Position numbers and translations under genes: made by a program
The notes under the pieces: model-generated
What the model saw: the letters and a program-made list of their open reading frames with translations, nothing else
Told to the model about the DNA's origin: nothing
Databases searched by the model: none
Part shown: positions 26,721-36,219 of the stretch, one piece after another
Layout of the letters: each line of letters opens with the position of its first letter
Numbering within the stretch: the stretch's first letter is position 1
Assembly: GCA_963727015.1 (NCBI GenBank)
Contig: CAVSEV010000003.1
Location: forward strand, 57,533 to 121,532
Reading direction: 5' to 3'
From: DATFVJ01 sp963727015
Lineage (GTDB): Bacteria; Actinomycetota; Actinomycetes; Streptosporangiales; Streptosporangiaceae
Length of the DNA stretch: 64,000 nt

Positions 26721-28448
26721 ATGCTGCCCCCGGTGAGCGCGGGAACCGCAGGGGCCATCGGGCGGCCCGCCAGGGCAGCTTCGGCACAAGCGCCGCCCGC
26801 GCGCTCGCGGGTGCGCACCCGGGTGACGGCCCTCACCGTCGCGGCCGCCGCCGTCTACGCGACTTACGGCCTGCTGCTGTTCCGCCGGTTCCGCGACGGA
26901 ACGTTCGACCTGGTGATTTTCGATCAGGCGGTGCGCGGGTACGCGCACTTCCAGGCTCCCGCGTCGATAGCCAGGGGAGTGTCCGACGGGGCCGGTACCC
27001 ACTTCCTTGTGCTAGGCGATCACTGGTCGCCCATCCTCGCCCTGCTCGCGCCGTTGTACTGGATCCACGACGGGCCGGCCACCCTGATCGTCGCGCAGGC
27101 AGTGCTCTTCGCCCTCGCCATCCCGCCGCTGTGGGTATTCACCAGACGCCTGCTCGGGCCGGGCGCGGCCTATTTCGTCTGCGGCGCCTACGCGCTCAGC
27201 TTCCCGGTCGCCTCTGCGATCAGCTTCGACTTCCACGAGGTCGCGTTCGTTCCCGTGCTGACCGCGGTGCTGGCGGAACGCCTCCAGGCCGGCCGTCGCG
27301 CGCAAGCTGTTGCCGCCGCCATCGCGCTGCTGATGGTGAAGGAGGACATGGGCCTGCTGATCGCCGGTTACGGTGCCTACCTGTTCCTGATCAAGGAGCG
27401 CAGGCTCGGGGCGTGGTTCATGGTGGGTGGGGTGGCGGCGACGTGGCTGTCCACCCGGGTGCTCATTCCCGCCTTCGGCGGCTCAGCCACCTTCTACTGG
27501 GCCTACGGCCCGCTCGGCGCCTCCGTGCCAAGCGCCGCGTGGCATGTGGCGACACATCCGCTGCAGACCCTGCGGATGCTGGTCACACCTGAGGTGAAGG
27601 TCTCCACGATGCTGTCGCTTGCCGCGCCGCTCGGATTCCTGTCACTCGCGTCGCCGATGGTGGTCGCGGCCGTGCCGCTGCTTCTTGAGCGGATGCTCGC
27701 GACGGGTTACCCGGCCTGGTGGACGACCGATTATCACTATGACGCGTTCATCGTCATGGTCCTCGTGCTTGCTGCCGTGGACGGAGCCGCCCGGATTCAG
27801 CGGCTGACCCGCGTCGAGATAACGAGCGGGCGGCCCTGGCTGCGGATCGGGCGCCGCCCGGGTGACGTGGCGCCTCAGCTGCCCGGATCGATGTCCGCCA
27901 CGGCAAAGCATGTCCCGGCAAGCGAAACATCGGCGCGCACCCAGCCGCCTGCGCCAATGCGGCGCGCAGCGCGGTGGCAGGTACCGCTGGCATTCGTCTG
28001 GGCCGTGGCCGTCTGCATCGCCGCGGTCGCCGCCTTGCCCGCAAGCCCGCTCGGGGAGTTGCTGCATCCCAGGTTCTACACGGTGAACGCGCGCATCCAG
28101 GCGGCCGCGGCGGCGGCGTCCATGGTGCCAGATGGCGCCCTCGTCGAGGCGACGGACTACGTCGGCCCGCACCTGTCGGGCCGTGCCGACGTGCTGCTGC
28201 TCGACGGCACGCCGCGGTGGGCGCCATGGGTCGTCGCCGACACTCGCGGTCTCGACTCCCCGTTCTGCTCACCCGGGCAGCAGGCCGCCCTCGTCAGTTA
28301 CCTGCAGGCCAATGGGTATACCCGGGTCTTCTCGCGCGACGGCTACGTCGTGCTGCGCCGTCCCGAGGACGCCAGGACGCGGGCAGCGCTGGCGCATCCG
28401 GCGCGGGCGAGCGGGCTGCGCGGCAACGCCTGTGCCCGCTACAGATGA
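26721..28448 (+). CDS. DUF2079 polytopic membrane protein
   Basis: 575 residues. The family signature is strong: FDLVIFDQAVRGYAHFQAP, FLVLGDHWSPILALLAPLYW, FDFHEVAFVPVLTAVLAERL and LLMVKEDMGLLIAGYGAY. Eight to ten membrane helices are expected, with a periplasmic C-terminal domain (VEATDYVGPHLSGR). DUF2079 proteins resemble GT-C glycosyltransferases; the acidic DFHE and KED motifs in loops fit that idea, but the substrate is unknown. The first residues lack a clear ribosome site, so the start could lie at a nearby GTG. It follows the decayed ligase and stands in its own unit. Confidence 0.85.
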   Translation: MLPPVSAGTAGAIGRPARAASAQAPPARSRVRTRVTALTVAAAAVYATYGLLLFRRFRDGTFDLVIFDQAVRGYAHFQAPASIARGVSDGAGTHFLVLGDHWSPILALLAPLYWIHDGPATLIVAQAVLFALAIPPLWVFTRRLLGPGAAYFVCGAYALSFPVASAISFDFHEVAFVPVLTAVLAERLQAGRRAQAVAAAIALLMVKEDMGLLIAGYGAYLFLIKERRLGAWFMVGGVAATWLSTRVLIPAFGGSATFYWAYGPLGASVPSAAWHVATHPLQTLRMLVTPEVKVSTMLSLAAPLGFLSLASPMVVAAVPLLLERMLATGYPAWWTTDYHYDAFIVMVLVLAAVDGAARIQRLTRVEITSGRPWLRIGRRPGDVAPQLPGSMSATAKHVPASETSARTQPPAPMRRAARWQVPLAFVWAVAVCIAAVAALPASPLGELLHPRFYTVNARIQAAAAAASMVPDGALVEATDYVGPHLSGRADVLLLDGTPRWAPWVVADTRGLDSPFCSPGQQAALVSYLQANGYTRVFSRDGYVVLRRPEDARTRAALAHPARASGLRGNACARYR

Positions 28449-28461
28449 GGGGCGGCCGGTG

Positions 28462-29900
28462 TCAGCTCGCGGGGCGCGCGATCGACTTGTATTCCAGGTA
28501 CGCGGCCAGGCCCTCGGGCCCGAGTTCACGGCCGATGCCGCTCGCCTTGTAACCGCCGAAGGGCGCGCACGTATCGATCATGTACATGTTCACGCCGTAG
28601 GTGCCCGTGCGCACCCGGCGCGCGACGCTCATGCCGCGCTCGGTGTCCGCGGTCCACACCGTGCCGGCCAGGCCGTAGTCGCTGTCGTTGGCGATGCGGA
28701 TGGCGTCGTCCTCGTCCGCGTAGGGAATCACCGCGAGCACCGGGCCGAATATCTCCTCGCGTGCGATCCGCATCGTGTTGTCCACTCCGGCGAAAACCGT
28801 TGGCGCGACATACCAGCCCCGCTGCTGCCCGGCGGCGTGTGAGCCACCAGTGACGAGCTTCGCCCCCTCGTCCTGGCCGGTCTTGATGTACCCCTCGACG
28901 CGGTCGCGCTGCCGCTTGGCGACGAGCGGGCCGATCTGGGTGGCCGGGTCCTTGGGATCACCGACCTTCAGTCCGCTCACCATTCCCGCAAGCGCGTCGA
29001 CGGTCTCTTCATAACGGCTGCGCGGGGCGAGGATCCTGGTCTGCGCGACGCAGGCCTGGCCGTTGTTCATGAGCGAGGCCATCTCGAGCCAGCCCACCGT
29101 GGCGGCAAGATCGGCGTCATCCAGGATGATGGCGGCCGATTTCCCGCCGAGCTCCAGGCTGCACCGCTTGAGCTGCTCGCCGCAGATCGCGGCGATGCGC
29201 CGGCCGGCGGCGATGGACCCGGTGAAGGCGACCTTGTCCACGCCCGGGTGCGACACCAGATGCTCGCCGGTCTCCCGCCCCGCGGCGACGATGTTGACGA
29301 CCCCGGCCGGCACGCCGGCCTCCTCGATCAGTTCGGCGAGCAGGTAGGAGTCGAGCGGCGTCTCGGGCGCCGGCTTGATCACGACCGTGCACCCAGCGAC
29401 AAGCGCGGGAGCGAGCTTGGTCATGATGACGAACTGCGGCACGTTCCACGGCACCACAGCCGCGACCACACCGACCGGCTCGCGCCGCACAATCACCGGC
29501 CCGAACAGGCCAGGGCGCTCGTCCTCCCAGGCAAAGGTCTTGCCGAGCTCGGCGAAGTAGCTGAGCATCAGTTGCGGCTGCGGCGCCTGTGCGAGCTGGG
29601 AGAAGGTGATCGGCGAGCCATCTCCTCGGTAATGATCTCGGCGAAATCGTTTAGCCTGGCCGCGTAGAGGTCGGCGAGCTTGCCGGCGATCGCTGCCCGG
29701 TCGCCGGGCGCGAGCCGCGGCCACGGGCCGTCGTCAAACGCCGCGCGTGCCGCGGCGACGGCACGGTCCATGTCGGCGGGGGTGCCCTCTGGTACCTCGG
29801 CCACCACCTCCTCCGTGTGCGGCGAGACTACCGGGATGGTGGCATTGCTGGCCGGTGGCGCCCACTCGCCGCCAATGTAGAACCGGTCGTACGTGCGCAT
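28462..29900 (-). pseudogene. Aldehyde dehydrogenase with a single-base frameshift
   Basis: The N-terminal frame starts at the ATG at 29900 with AAGGAGG 5 bases upstream (MRTYDRFYIGGEW) and runs to EIITEEM near 29620. There ATGGCTCG should read ATGGGCTCG; one added G joins it to GSPITFSQLAQAPQ and the rest of a complete NAD(P)-dependent aldehyde dehydrogenase. The downstream frame has the NAD-site Asn-Lys region (VVPWNVPQF, VIKPAPETP), catalytic Glu in LELGGKSA, catalytic Cys in NNGQACVAQT and the FGGYKASGIGRELG end. The whole enzyme would have about 480 residues. Either it is a recent pseudogene or the assembly misses one G. The downstream frame alone (28462-29724) lacks the first coenzyme-binding strands. 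Confidence 0.85.
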
Positions 29901-30146
29901 CGTGACCTCCTTGTTGCCGCCGGGCGCGCCGCCAAAGATCTGCGGGACACGCCCTAATACTGCCGATCGCGACTCTAAGCGCTGCCCCGCACTCCGGCCG
30001 GCAAGCTGAGCCGGGGCGGCTCCGCGAGGAATACCTCGCGGGCCGCGACCATCGCCAAGGTGACAAGGCCGGACATCCGCGGTAGGCACCACGATCATGA
30101 AGGCGCTTGGTGGCGGGCGCGTCAGCCGGTCGGGCGCCCTGCCTCC

Positions 30147-32639
30147 TCAGCGGGGCCGGACGCGCCCCCCACCAGTCTCGGGCTCGTCAGCGACGACCTG
30201 GTCGGCTTGCCCGTCCGGGCCAGCGGCGGCCTGGACGGCAGCGGGCTCGCCGGCGGCGGCCGTGCCGGCGGCGGCCTTGCCGGCGGCGGCCTTGCCGGCA
30301 GCGGGCTCGCCGCCGGCGCCAATCTGGCGGTCTGGCCGGCTCATCCGGGACGGCCACCAATTCCACCGGCCGAGCAGCACCACCGTGGAGGGCACCAGCA
30401 ACGTGCGCACCAGGAATGTGTCCATCAGGATGCCGAGCGCGAGGCCGATGCCGATGTCCAAGATCTGGCTGCCACCCGATCCGCGGCCGCCGACGACGGT
30501 AAGCACGAGGAACGTGCCCGCGAGGACGAGCCCGGCCGATGTCACGGTGGTCCCGGTCGCACTGATCGCGCGGGTGACCGCCTCGCGTAGCGGGAGTTTC
30601 CTGGCTTCCTCCCTGATCCGCGTCATGACAAGGATGTTGTAGTCCTCACCGAGCGCAAGCAGGAAGATGAACATGAGGAATGGCAGGAAGAACGTGAGCC
30701 CGCTGTTGCCGCCGATCTTGATAAATATCAGCACCGCGAGGCCGAGCGCGGCGAAGTAGGAGAGGGCGACGGAGGCGATCAGGTAGGCGGGTGCTATCAG
30801 GCTGCGCAGGACCAAGGCGAGTAGCAGGCCGATCACCACGATCGCCAACGGGATGACCCTGGCGAGGTCACTGTCCGAGATGGCGCTGATGTCGTAGAGC
30901 GCTGGTGCCTCGCCGCCGACTGCCGAGTCCACGGCGCCGATCTCCCGCGCCACCCTGGTGTTTTCCGCGCGGATCTGCGGGACGGCGTTGAGCGCGGCGG
31001 TGCTGCCTGGATCGCCGGCCTTCAGGCCCGCGGCGAACTGCACGACGCGCCCGTCCGGGCTGACGTAGTTAGCGGTGGCGCGGTATGCCTCATAGGCAGC
31101 GAGCGGGACGTGGGATCCCGCCGCGGGCACCGGCGGCAGCGCGCCCGGCGGGCCGAGCAGGGCGTGCAGTTGCGCGAACTGCGCCGGCGTCAACGATGCG
31201 CCGGCCGGATTGAGCGGGCCGGCGACCTGGGTGAACAGCCCACTGGAGGTCTGCAGCCGCCGCGCCGTCGCCAGCGCGGCCGGATTCTGCCAGGCGGGAA
31301 CGGGCAGCTTGAAGATCAAATTTGTCGGGTTGGCCGATGATTGCGGGAAGTAACGCGTGAGCAGCGCCTGGCCGGCGGCCGAGTCACTGCCGGCCGGCGG
31401 CGCCGTATTACCGCCGAAGCCTGCAGGTTTGTAGCCCAGGGAGAAGGAGGCGAGCGCGCCGAAAATGACCAGGCCGGTAACCAGGGTGATGGCGGGCCGC
31501 CGGACGATACGGGAGGCGATCCGGCCCCACGCCCCCGACTTGCTTGCGCGCTGGATGTTCCACGGCAGGAGTTTCTCCTTGCCGAACATCGAGCGGAAGA
31601 TCCTGCGTTTCAGCGCGAGACCAGACAGCCTGATGGACAGCAGCGCAGGCAACAGGGTGAGCCCCGCGAGGAGCATGACGCCGATGCCAATGGCGAGCGG
31701 CACGCCCAGCTGGGAGTAGAAGGGGAAGGTGGCGGCCAGCAGCGTGAGCAACGCCACTATCACCGTCGCCGCGGAGAACGTGATGGCCTCGCCCACCCGG
31801 GTGACGGACTTGACCACGGCTTCCCTCGGCGCCAGACCGCCCCGCAGTTCCTCGCGGACGCGGAACACGAGGAACAGCCCATAGTCAGTCCCTGCGCCGA
31901 GTACGAGCACGATCAACAGGAGTTGCGCGATCGGTGAGACCTGCAGGCCGTGCTCCCCTGCCAGGCCCACCAGAGGGCCGGCGATGGCGACAGAGAAAAA
32001 GGCGGGCGCGAGCGTGATGAGGGCAAGTGTCAGTGACCGGAAGATCAGCACCAGCAGGAAGATGATGAAGAGCGCGGAGAAATCCTGCACCTCGCTGCCC
32101 GTATTGCCCGAGGCTTTTTGCTGGTCGACCTGGGTGGCCACGTCGCCGGCGAGATGCACCTGCAACCCCGGCGGCAGGCTCGCCTGCGTGACCTTCGCGC
32201 GCAGCCCGTTCACCAGATCGATCGCTTGCTGGTTGCTGCCGCCGCCTAGCTGACGCGCGAGCACGACCATCTGCTCCGCATTGCCGTCGGCGGACCGGCC
32301 GAGGTCACGGACCCCCTCGACCAGGTTCACCGTGGTCAAGTCGTGCTGCAACCGGCTGATGGCCGCGATGTCGGCAGCGGTCAGCGGTCCGGTTGACCGG
32401 GCCGCCACCACCGGGATTGGTATCCGGTTGGCGGTACCGAACGGCGCTGCGAGGTTCTGCGCATGGATGCTCGGCGCGCTCGACGGCAGGAACTTGGTGT
32501 TGTTGTTCTGAGTCACGCTGGCTAGCGACGGGAGCAGCGAGACGGCTGCGATCGCGCCCGCCACCCAGACCAGCACCGTCAGCCAACGGAACCTGACCGT
32601 GAGACGCCCGAGAGCGCTGAAAACCGTGTCAACATGCAC
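30147..32639 (-). CDS. MMPL/RND family transporter
   Basis: 830 residues from a GTG at 32639 with AGGG 7 bases upstream. Two MMPL halves are visible, each with a large outer loop and a five- to six-helix bundle: LLLIVLVLGAGTDYGLFLVF in the first and LMFIFLLALGEDYNILVMTR in the second, the acidic residues (GTDYGLF and GEDYNIL) being the proton-relay motifs. Twelve membrane helices are expected. The C-terminal tail after WWPSRMSRP is a repetitive Ala-Gly-Lys sequence (AAGKAAAGKAAAG). Such exporters carry lipids, glycolipids or siderophores across the membrane; the cargo is unknown. About 245 bases separate it from the aldehyde dehydrogenase start. Confidence 0.92.
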   Translation of the reverse strand: MHVDTVFSALGRLTVRFRWLTVLVWVAGAIAAVSLLPSLASVTQNNNTKFLPSSAPSIHAQNLAAPFGTANRIPIPVVAARSTGPLTAADIAAISRLQHDLTTVNLVEGVRDLGRSADGNAEQMVVLARQLGGGSNQQAIDLVNGLRAKVTQASLPPGLQVHLAGDVATQVDQQKASGNTGSEVQDFSALFIIFLLVLIFRSLTLALITLAPAFFSVAIAGPLVGLAGEHGLQVSPIAQLLLIVLVLGAGTDYGLFLVFRVREELRGGLAPREAVVKSVTRVGEAITFSAATVIVALLTLLAATFPFYSQLGVPLAIGIGVMLLAGLTLLPALLSIRLSGLALKRRIFRSMFGKEKLLPWNIQRASKSGAWGRIASRIVRRPAITLVTGLVIFGALASFSLGYKPAGFGGNTAPPAGSDSAAGQALLTRYFPQSSANPTNLIFKLPVPAWQNPAALATARRLQTSSGLFTQVAGPLNPAGASLTPAQFAQLHALLGPPGALPPVPAAGSHVPLAAYEAYRATANYVSPDGRVVQFAAGLKAGDPGSTAALNAVPQIRAENTRVAREIGAVDSAVGGEAPALYDISAISDSDLARVIPLAIVVIGLLLALVLRSLIAPAYLIASVALSYFAALGLAVLIFIKIGGNSGLTFFLPFLMFIFLLALGEDYNILVMTRIREEARKLPLREAVTRAISATGTTVTSAGLVLAGTFLVLTVVGGRGSGGSQILDIGIGLALGILMDTFLVRTLLVPSTVVLLGRWNWWPSRMSRPDRQIGAGGEPAAGKAAAGKAAAGTAAAGEPAAVQAAAGPDGQADQVVADEPETGGGRVRPR

Positions 32640-32849
32640 GCGCCGACCCTATGCGATGCGGGTGAATTGACCTGTGGCCGGCTCAGCCATTTCTCAGCTT
32701 GCGCCGCGGTCAGCGCGACCTGCGGCAGCACGTCGCCCTGCCTCGCCGCGCGACTGCGCGGAGCGCTACAAAAAGGTCGCGTAGAAGTAACGGGCCACGC
32801 GGGGAACTGTTTTGCCGGATACTGGAGGCCATCCGGAGGTGATGATCTG

Positions 32850-33320
32850 ATGCGGCACGTGTTCGGGATCATTCTTGGAATCGTCGCGACTGCCGCCCTG
32901 TTCTTCGGCGGCGGATGGGGGTACCACCGGCTTGCTCCGCTGCTGACGGCCGCGAGGCCGCACCTGACCAGCACCCGTGGGCTGACGTCGCTTGGTGCCT
33001 TGCTCGCGACTGGCCTGCTGATCGGCATCTTGATGGCCGTACCCAGAGTCTCGCCCCTCGCGAGCGCGCTTCCTGGCGTGGCAGGGCTCGCCGTCACGGC
33101 TCTTTACGTGGCGGAGCCGACCCGTGCCCTGCGGCTGATGCCACTGAAGACGAGCAGCTACGGCCTCGGTGCGCACACCCTGCTCGTCAGCGGTGTTTAC
33201 GGCCTCATCGGCATGGCCATGATCGTTCCGTTGTTTGTGCCTTCGCGCTGGCACAGGCCGGGCAGCGAGGACGACGAGGAGCCGATCGGAATGGCCGCGG
33301 CTTCCAGCTACCTCTCCTGA
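32850..33320 (+). CDS. Conserved four-helix membrane protein of unknown function
   Basis: 156 residues from the ATG at 32850, with GGAGGT 9 bases upstream. Four hydrophobic segments are visible: VFGIILGIVATAALFFGGG, LGALLATGLLIGILMA, LPGVAGLAVTALYVAE and LLVSGVYGLIGMAMIVPLFV, with a charged acidic C terminus (SEDDEEP). The open frame extends further upstream but only the ATG at 32850 has a ribosome site. It diverges from the MMPL transporter. I do not recognise a functional family. Confidence 0.75.
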   Translation: MRHVFGIILGIVATAALFFGGGWGYHRLAPLLTAARPHLTSTRGLTSLGALLATGLLIGILMAVPRVSPLASALPGVAGLAVTALYVAEPTRALRLMPLKTSSYGLGAHTLLVSGVYGLIGMAMIVPLFVPSRWHRPGSEDDEEPIGMAAASSYLS

Positions 33321-33336
33321 CCGGCTCTTATATCGT

Positions 33337-33433
33337 CCGGCAGGTATCGCCCGGCAGGTATCGCCCGGCAGGTATCGCCCGGCAGGTATCGCCCGGCAGG
33401 TATCGCCCGGCAGGTATCGCCCGGCAGGTATCG
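33337..33433. repeat. 14-bp tandem repeat, 7 copies, just after a stop codon
   Basis: Unit CCGGCAGGTATCGC in seven nearly identical head-to-tail copies, beginning 16 bases after the stop of the small membrane-protein gene. The following stretch to about 33800 contains no recognisable gene. Confidence 0.95.
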
Positions 33434-33742
33434 TCGCCTTTCCTGGTGGGCCACGATGACCATTCGTGGGGCAACTGTCACCTTGGCTGACAGTCACCGT
33501 TGCCTTTCCTGCTCAGCGCTCAGGCCGTGATCCATAGACCGCTGCGCCGCCCGGCGCGATTGCGTTCGGTAATGCTGGCTCTTTCCGTGGATATCGCCAA
33601 AAATACCTGGATCATTAAGACGGCGCTGCCCGGGATCCGTACGCGGAGTCAGCGCATTGTGGAACCTTCAGTAGTCAGCACATCCAGCGGGGGAGCACAG
33701 CGCATCTAGCGGGCGAGCGCAGCGGCGCGCGCCGCCGCAGGC

Positions 33743-35854
33743 GTGCTACCTCGATGGCCCGCCCGAGGATGTCGAGGACTTTCCTCATTAACATTGGGTG
33801 ACGTTTTAAGTACACTGTGTCACAGTCGATGTCACTTATGGAATGACGAAGGAGCGCCGGAAGCGGCGGACACCAGGACGGGCCTGACTAGCACCTCATT
33901 TAACGCCGCGATGGCCGCGGCGGCGGTTGCCGTCGCAACCGCGACGTTGTTGCTATGGAATCGCATTCCTGGTCCCGCGCCGGTCCGCGCGTTGGCACGC
34001 CTGGGGCTCCTGGTCGTCGGCGAGGTGCTGGCATCCGCGGCCGTGCTTGTCACGATCAATATCGCCTACGGCGGGTTCTTCGTGTCCTGGCAGGATCTGC
34101 TCGGGCAGCAGAGCACCGCTGGCGCGCACTTCGCCGGCCAACCGGGCCAGTCAGGACTGGCGACCGGCGGTACGGGTGCCGCTGCCGACGTTCCGGCGCC
34201 CGCCGCACCCGGACTGCCAGGGCGAATGGCACCGGCTGCCGATCCGGCGGCATCCGGGCGGGCGGCACTAACAGGGCCAGCAGCTAGCGGGCTTGGGCTG
34301 GCCGGATCTGAGCCGTCCGGATCTGAGGCGTCCGGATCTGGGGCGGCCGGATCTGGGGCGTCCGGATCTGGGGCGGCCGGATCTGGGGCGTCCGGATCTG
34401 GGGCGGCCGGATCTGGGGCGTCCGGATCTGGGGCGGCCGGATCTGGGGCGTCCGGATCTGGGGCGTCCGGATCTGGGGCGTCCGGATCCGGGGCGGCCGC
34501 ATCTAGGCCGGCGGAATCGCCAGCCGGATCGACGTCGGCCGGATCCATCCGCGCAGGATCGGTCACGAAGGGGTGGACGGCGCTACCGCCGTGGCCGGGA
34601 CAGGCACCAGGGACAGAAGCACCAGGGACAGAAGTACCAGGGACGGAAGCACCAGGGACAGAAGCATCGGGGACAGAAGCATCAGGGACTCGGTCTTCTA
34701 CAGGGGGAGCGCCGCGAGTGCAGGCGGGGCTGGCGGCGCCGGCGAGGGCGCAGGGGCACGGGCGGTCCGCTAGCGATGCAGCGCCGGCTGTGCCCGCATC
34801 GTCGGCGTCGGCTCGGTCGGCGTCGGCTCGGTCAGCGTCGGGTCGGTCGGCGTCGGGGCGTGCGGCCCGCGCCCGCGGAGCCGGGGCAGGAGGCACGCGG
34901 CGACATGCGCCGCCAATCGTGCCTGGCGCGCCACCGGTGGCGCCGCCGAGCCGGCCCGTCGCGGTGCGTGCTGGCCACCAGGCCTCGGCGCCCGGCGGCC
35001 GGCCGCGGTTCACCCCGGCTGGTTACGGCGGATTTGTGGGAACGACCTTCACCGGACCCGCGTCAGGAATCCGCGCCCAAGTATACGTCTGGACACCGCC
35101 GCAGTATGCGAGGAAACCGGACGAGCGCTTTCCCGTGCTCGAACTTCTGCACGGCGTGCCTGACTCGCCAGGCGGCTGGATGCGGGCGATGCACGTGGTC
35201 GCCCACCTCGATGCCGCGATCGCGGCGGGGAAGGTGCACCCCTACATCCTCGTGATTCCGCAGATCACCCCCTTCGATGACCGGTCGGCGCCATGGGACA
35301 ACCAGGAGTGCGGCGACGTACCTGGTGATGCCGACGTGGCCACCTGGCTCACCCAGGATGTCAGGCGGATGGTGCTGCGGAACTTCCGTGCCATCGGATC
35401 AGCGGCCGGCTGGGGGCTGATGGGTTATTCCACCGGCGGTTTCTGCGCGGCCAAGCTCGTTCTCCAGTACCCGGAACGCTTCCACGCTGCGGTCTCGCTG
35501 TCCGGCTACTACGTACCCGAGTCGCGGCTGCTGACCGGCGACCGCGCGCTCGCCACGCGGAACAGCCCCTTGTGGCTGATTGGCCATGAACGCACGCCTG
35601 CCATCTCGCTACTGATGACGGCAAGCGGACAAGACCGGGATGATCCGCCCTCCGAGCCACAGCAGATGATCGACGCGGCCAGGGCCAATCCGCTCTCGCG
35701 CGCCACCGAGGTGCAGTCGTTCGTCGCACCGCTCGGCGGCGGCCACAACCAGGGCGCCTGGCAGAAGATGCTGCCGACCGCCTTCGCCTGGCTCTCCAGC
35801 CGCCTTGCCGCGCCGGTCCCGATGGCGGCACACCGCCGGGCAGGCCAGCCGTGA
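33743..35854 (+). CDS. Membrane-anchored putative esterase with long repeat linker
   Basis: Three membrane helices near the start (AAMAAAAVAVATATLLLWNR, LARLGLLVVGEVLASAAVLV, IAYGGFFVSW) are followed by about 300 residues of Gly/Ser/Ala and Gly-Thr-Glu repeats, then an extracellular alpha/beta-hydrolase of the esterase D/mycolyltransferase-like type: YVWTPPQYARKPDERFPVLE, nucleophile Ser in MGYSTGGFCA, and likely His in GGGHNQGAW. The start is uncertain. The neighbour at 35851 begins GTG AGC CTC ACC, while the aligned position here (near 33886) reads ACG GGC CTG ACT, so the original start codon may be mutated; the frame is open upstream to 33743 but without a good ribosome site. The esterase domain alone is about 270 residues. 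Confidence 0.75.
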   Translation: MLPRWPARGCRGLSSLTLGDVLSTLCHSRCHLWNDEGAPEAADTRTGLTSTSFNAAMAAAAVAVATATLLLWNRIPGPAPVRALARLGLLVVGEVLASAAVLVTINIAYGGFFVSWQDLLGQQSTAGAHFAGQPGQSGLATGGTGAAADVPAPAAPGLPGRMAPAADPAASGRAALTGPAASGLGLAGSEPSGSEASGSGAAGSGASGSGAAGSGASGSGAAGSGASGSGAAGSGASGSGASGSGASGSGAAASRPAESPAGSTSAGSIRAGSVTKGWTALPPWPGQAPGTEAPGTEVPGTEAPGTEASGTEASGTRSSTGGAPRVQAGLAAPARAQGHGRSASDAAPAVPASSASARSASARSASGRSASGRAARARGAGAGGTRRHAPPIVPGAPPVAPPSRPVAVRAGHQASAPGGRPRFTPAGYGGFVGTTFTGPASGIRAQVYVWTPPQYARKPDERFPVLELLHGVPDSPGGWMRAMHVVAHLDAAIAAGKVHPYILVIPQITPFDDRSAPWDNQECGDVPGDADVATWLTQDVRRMVLRNFRAIGSAAGWGLMGYSTGGFCAAKLVLQYPERFHAAVSLSGYYVPESRLLTGDRALATRNSPLWLIGHERTPAISLLMTASGQDRDDPPSEPQQMIDAARANPLSRATEVQSFVAPLGGGHNQGAWQKMLPTAFAWLSSRLAAPVPMAAHRRAGQP
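34306..34498. repeat. 30-bp coding tandem repeat in the esterase linker
   Basis: Half-units GGATCTGGGGCGGCC and GGATCTGGGGCGTCC alternate, giving GSGAAGSGAS repeats on the plus strand. A second coding array (GGGACAGAAGCACCA, encoding GTEAP/GTEAS) follows at about 34608-34690 and a third (TCGGCTCGGTCGGCG type, encoding SARSA/SGRSA) at about 34800-34865. Confidence 0.92.
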
Positions 35855-36219
35855 GCCTCACCAGCCCATGGCTGCGCGCACTGACCATCGCGCTCGCGGT
35901 CCTCGCCACCGGCGCCACGATGCTGCTGTGGAACCGGGTGGCTGGGCCTCGCACGATCCGGGTCGCGGGCCGGCTCACGCTGCTCCTGACCAGCTACACC
36001 CTCACCATGATCGCGGTGCTCGTTTCGATCAATATCGCCTATGGCGGCCTGATCTCGTCTTGGGGCGACCTTTTCGACAACGTCCGCTCCGGGCCGCCAC
36101 CCGCGGTCAATGGGGGCGAGATGACGCCGGGGCGGGAGAGCACCGCACCGCACTCCCGCCCCGGCCACGACCGGTCACAGTCTTCTAATGAACCTCGAAG
36201 AACTGCTCATCCTCGGTAG
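35851..36219 (+). CDS. Short membrane protein, truncated paralogue of the esterase N terminus
   Basis: 122 residues. The GTG overlaps the previous stop (GTGA), so translation is coupled. Its first 75 residues match the membrane part of the upstream esterase: ATMLLWNRVAGPRTIRVAGR corresponds to ATLLLWNRIPGPAPVRALAR, and VLVSINIAYGGLISSWGDLF to VLVTINIAYGGFFVSWQDLL. After that it has only a polar tail and no esterase domain. It could be the leftover of a tandem duplication or a small partner of the esterase in the membrane. Its 3' end overlaps the convergent aceA gene by 35 bases. Confidence 0.65.
   Translation: MSLTSPWLRALTIALAVLATGATMLLWNRVAGPRTIRVAGRLTLLLTSYTLTMIAVLVSINIAYGGLISSWGDLFDNVRSGPPPAVNGGEMTPGRESTAPHSRPGHDRSQSSNEPRRTAHPR

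Noticed and set aside
26657..27592. 311-codon plus-strand frame overlapping the DUF2079 gene
   Set aside because: It is rich in Arg and Pro as in shadow frames, while the alternative frame has clear DUF2079 motifs and membrane helices.
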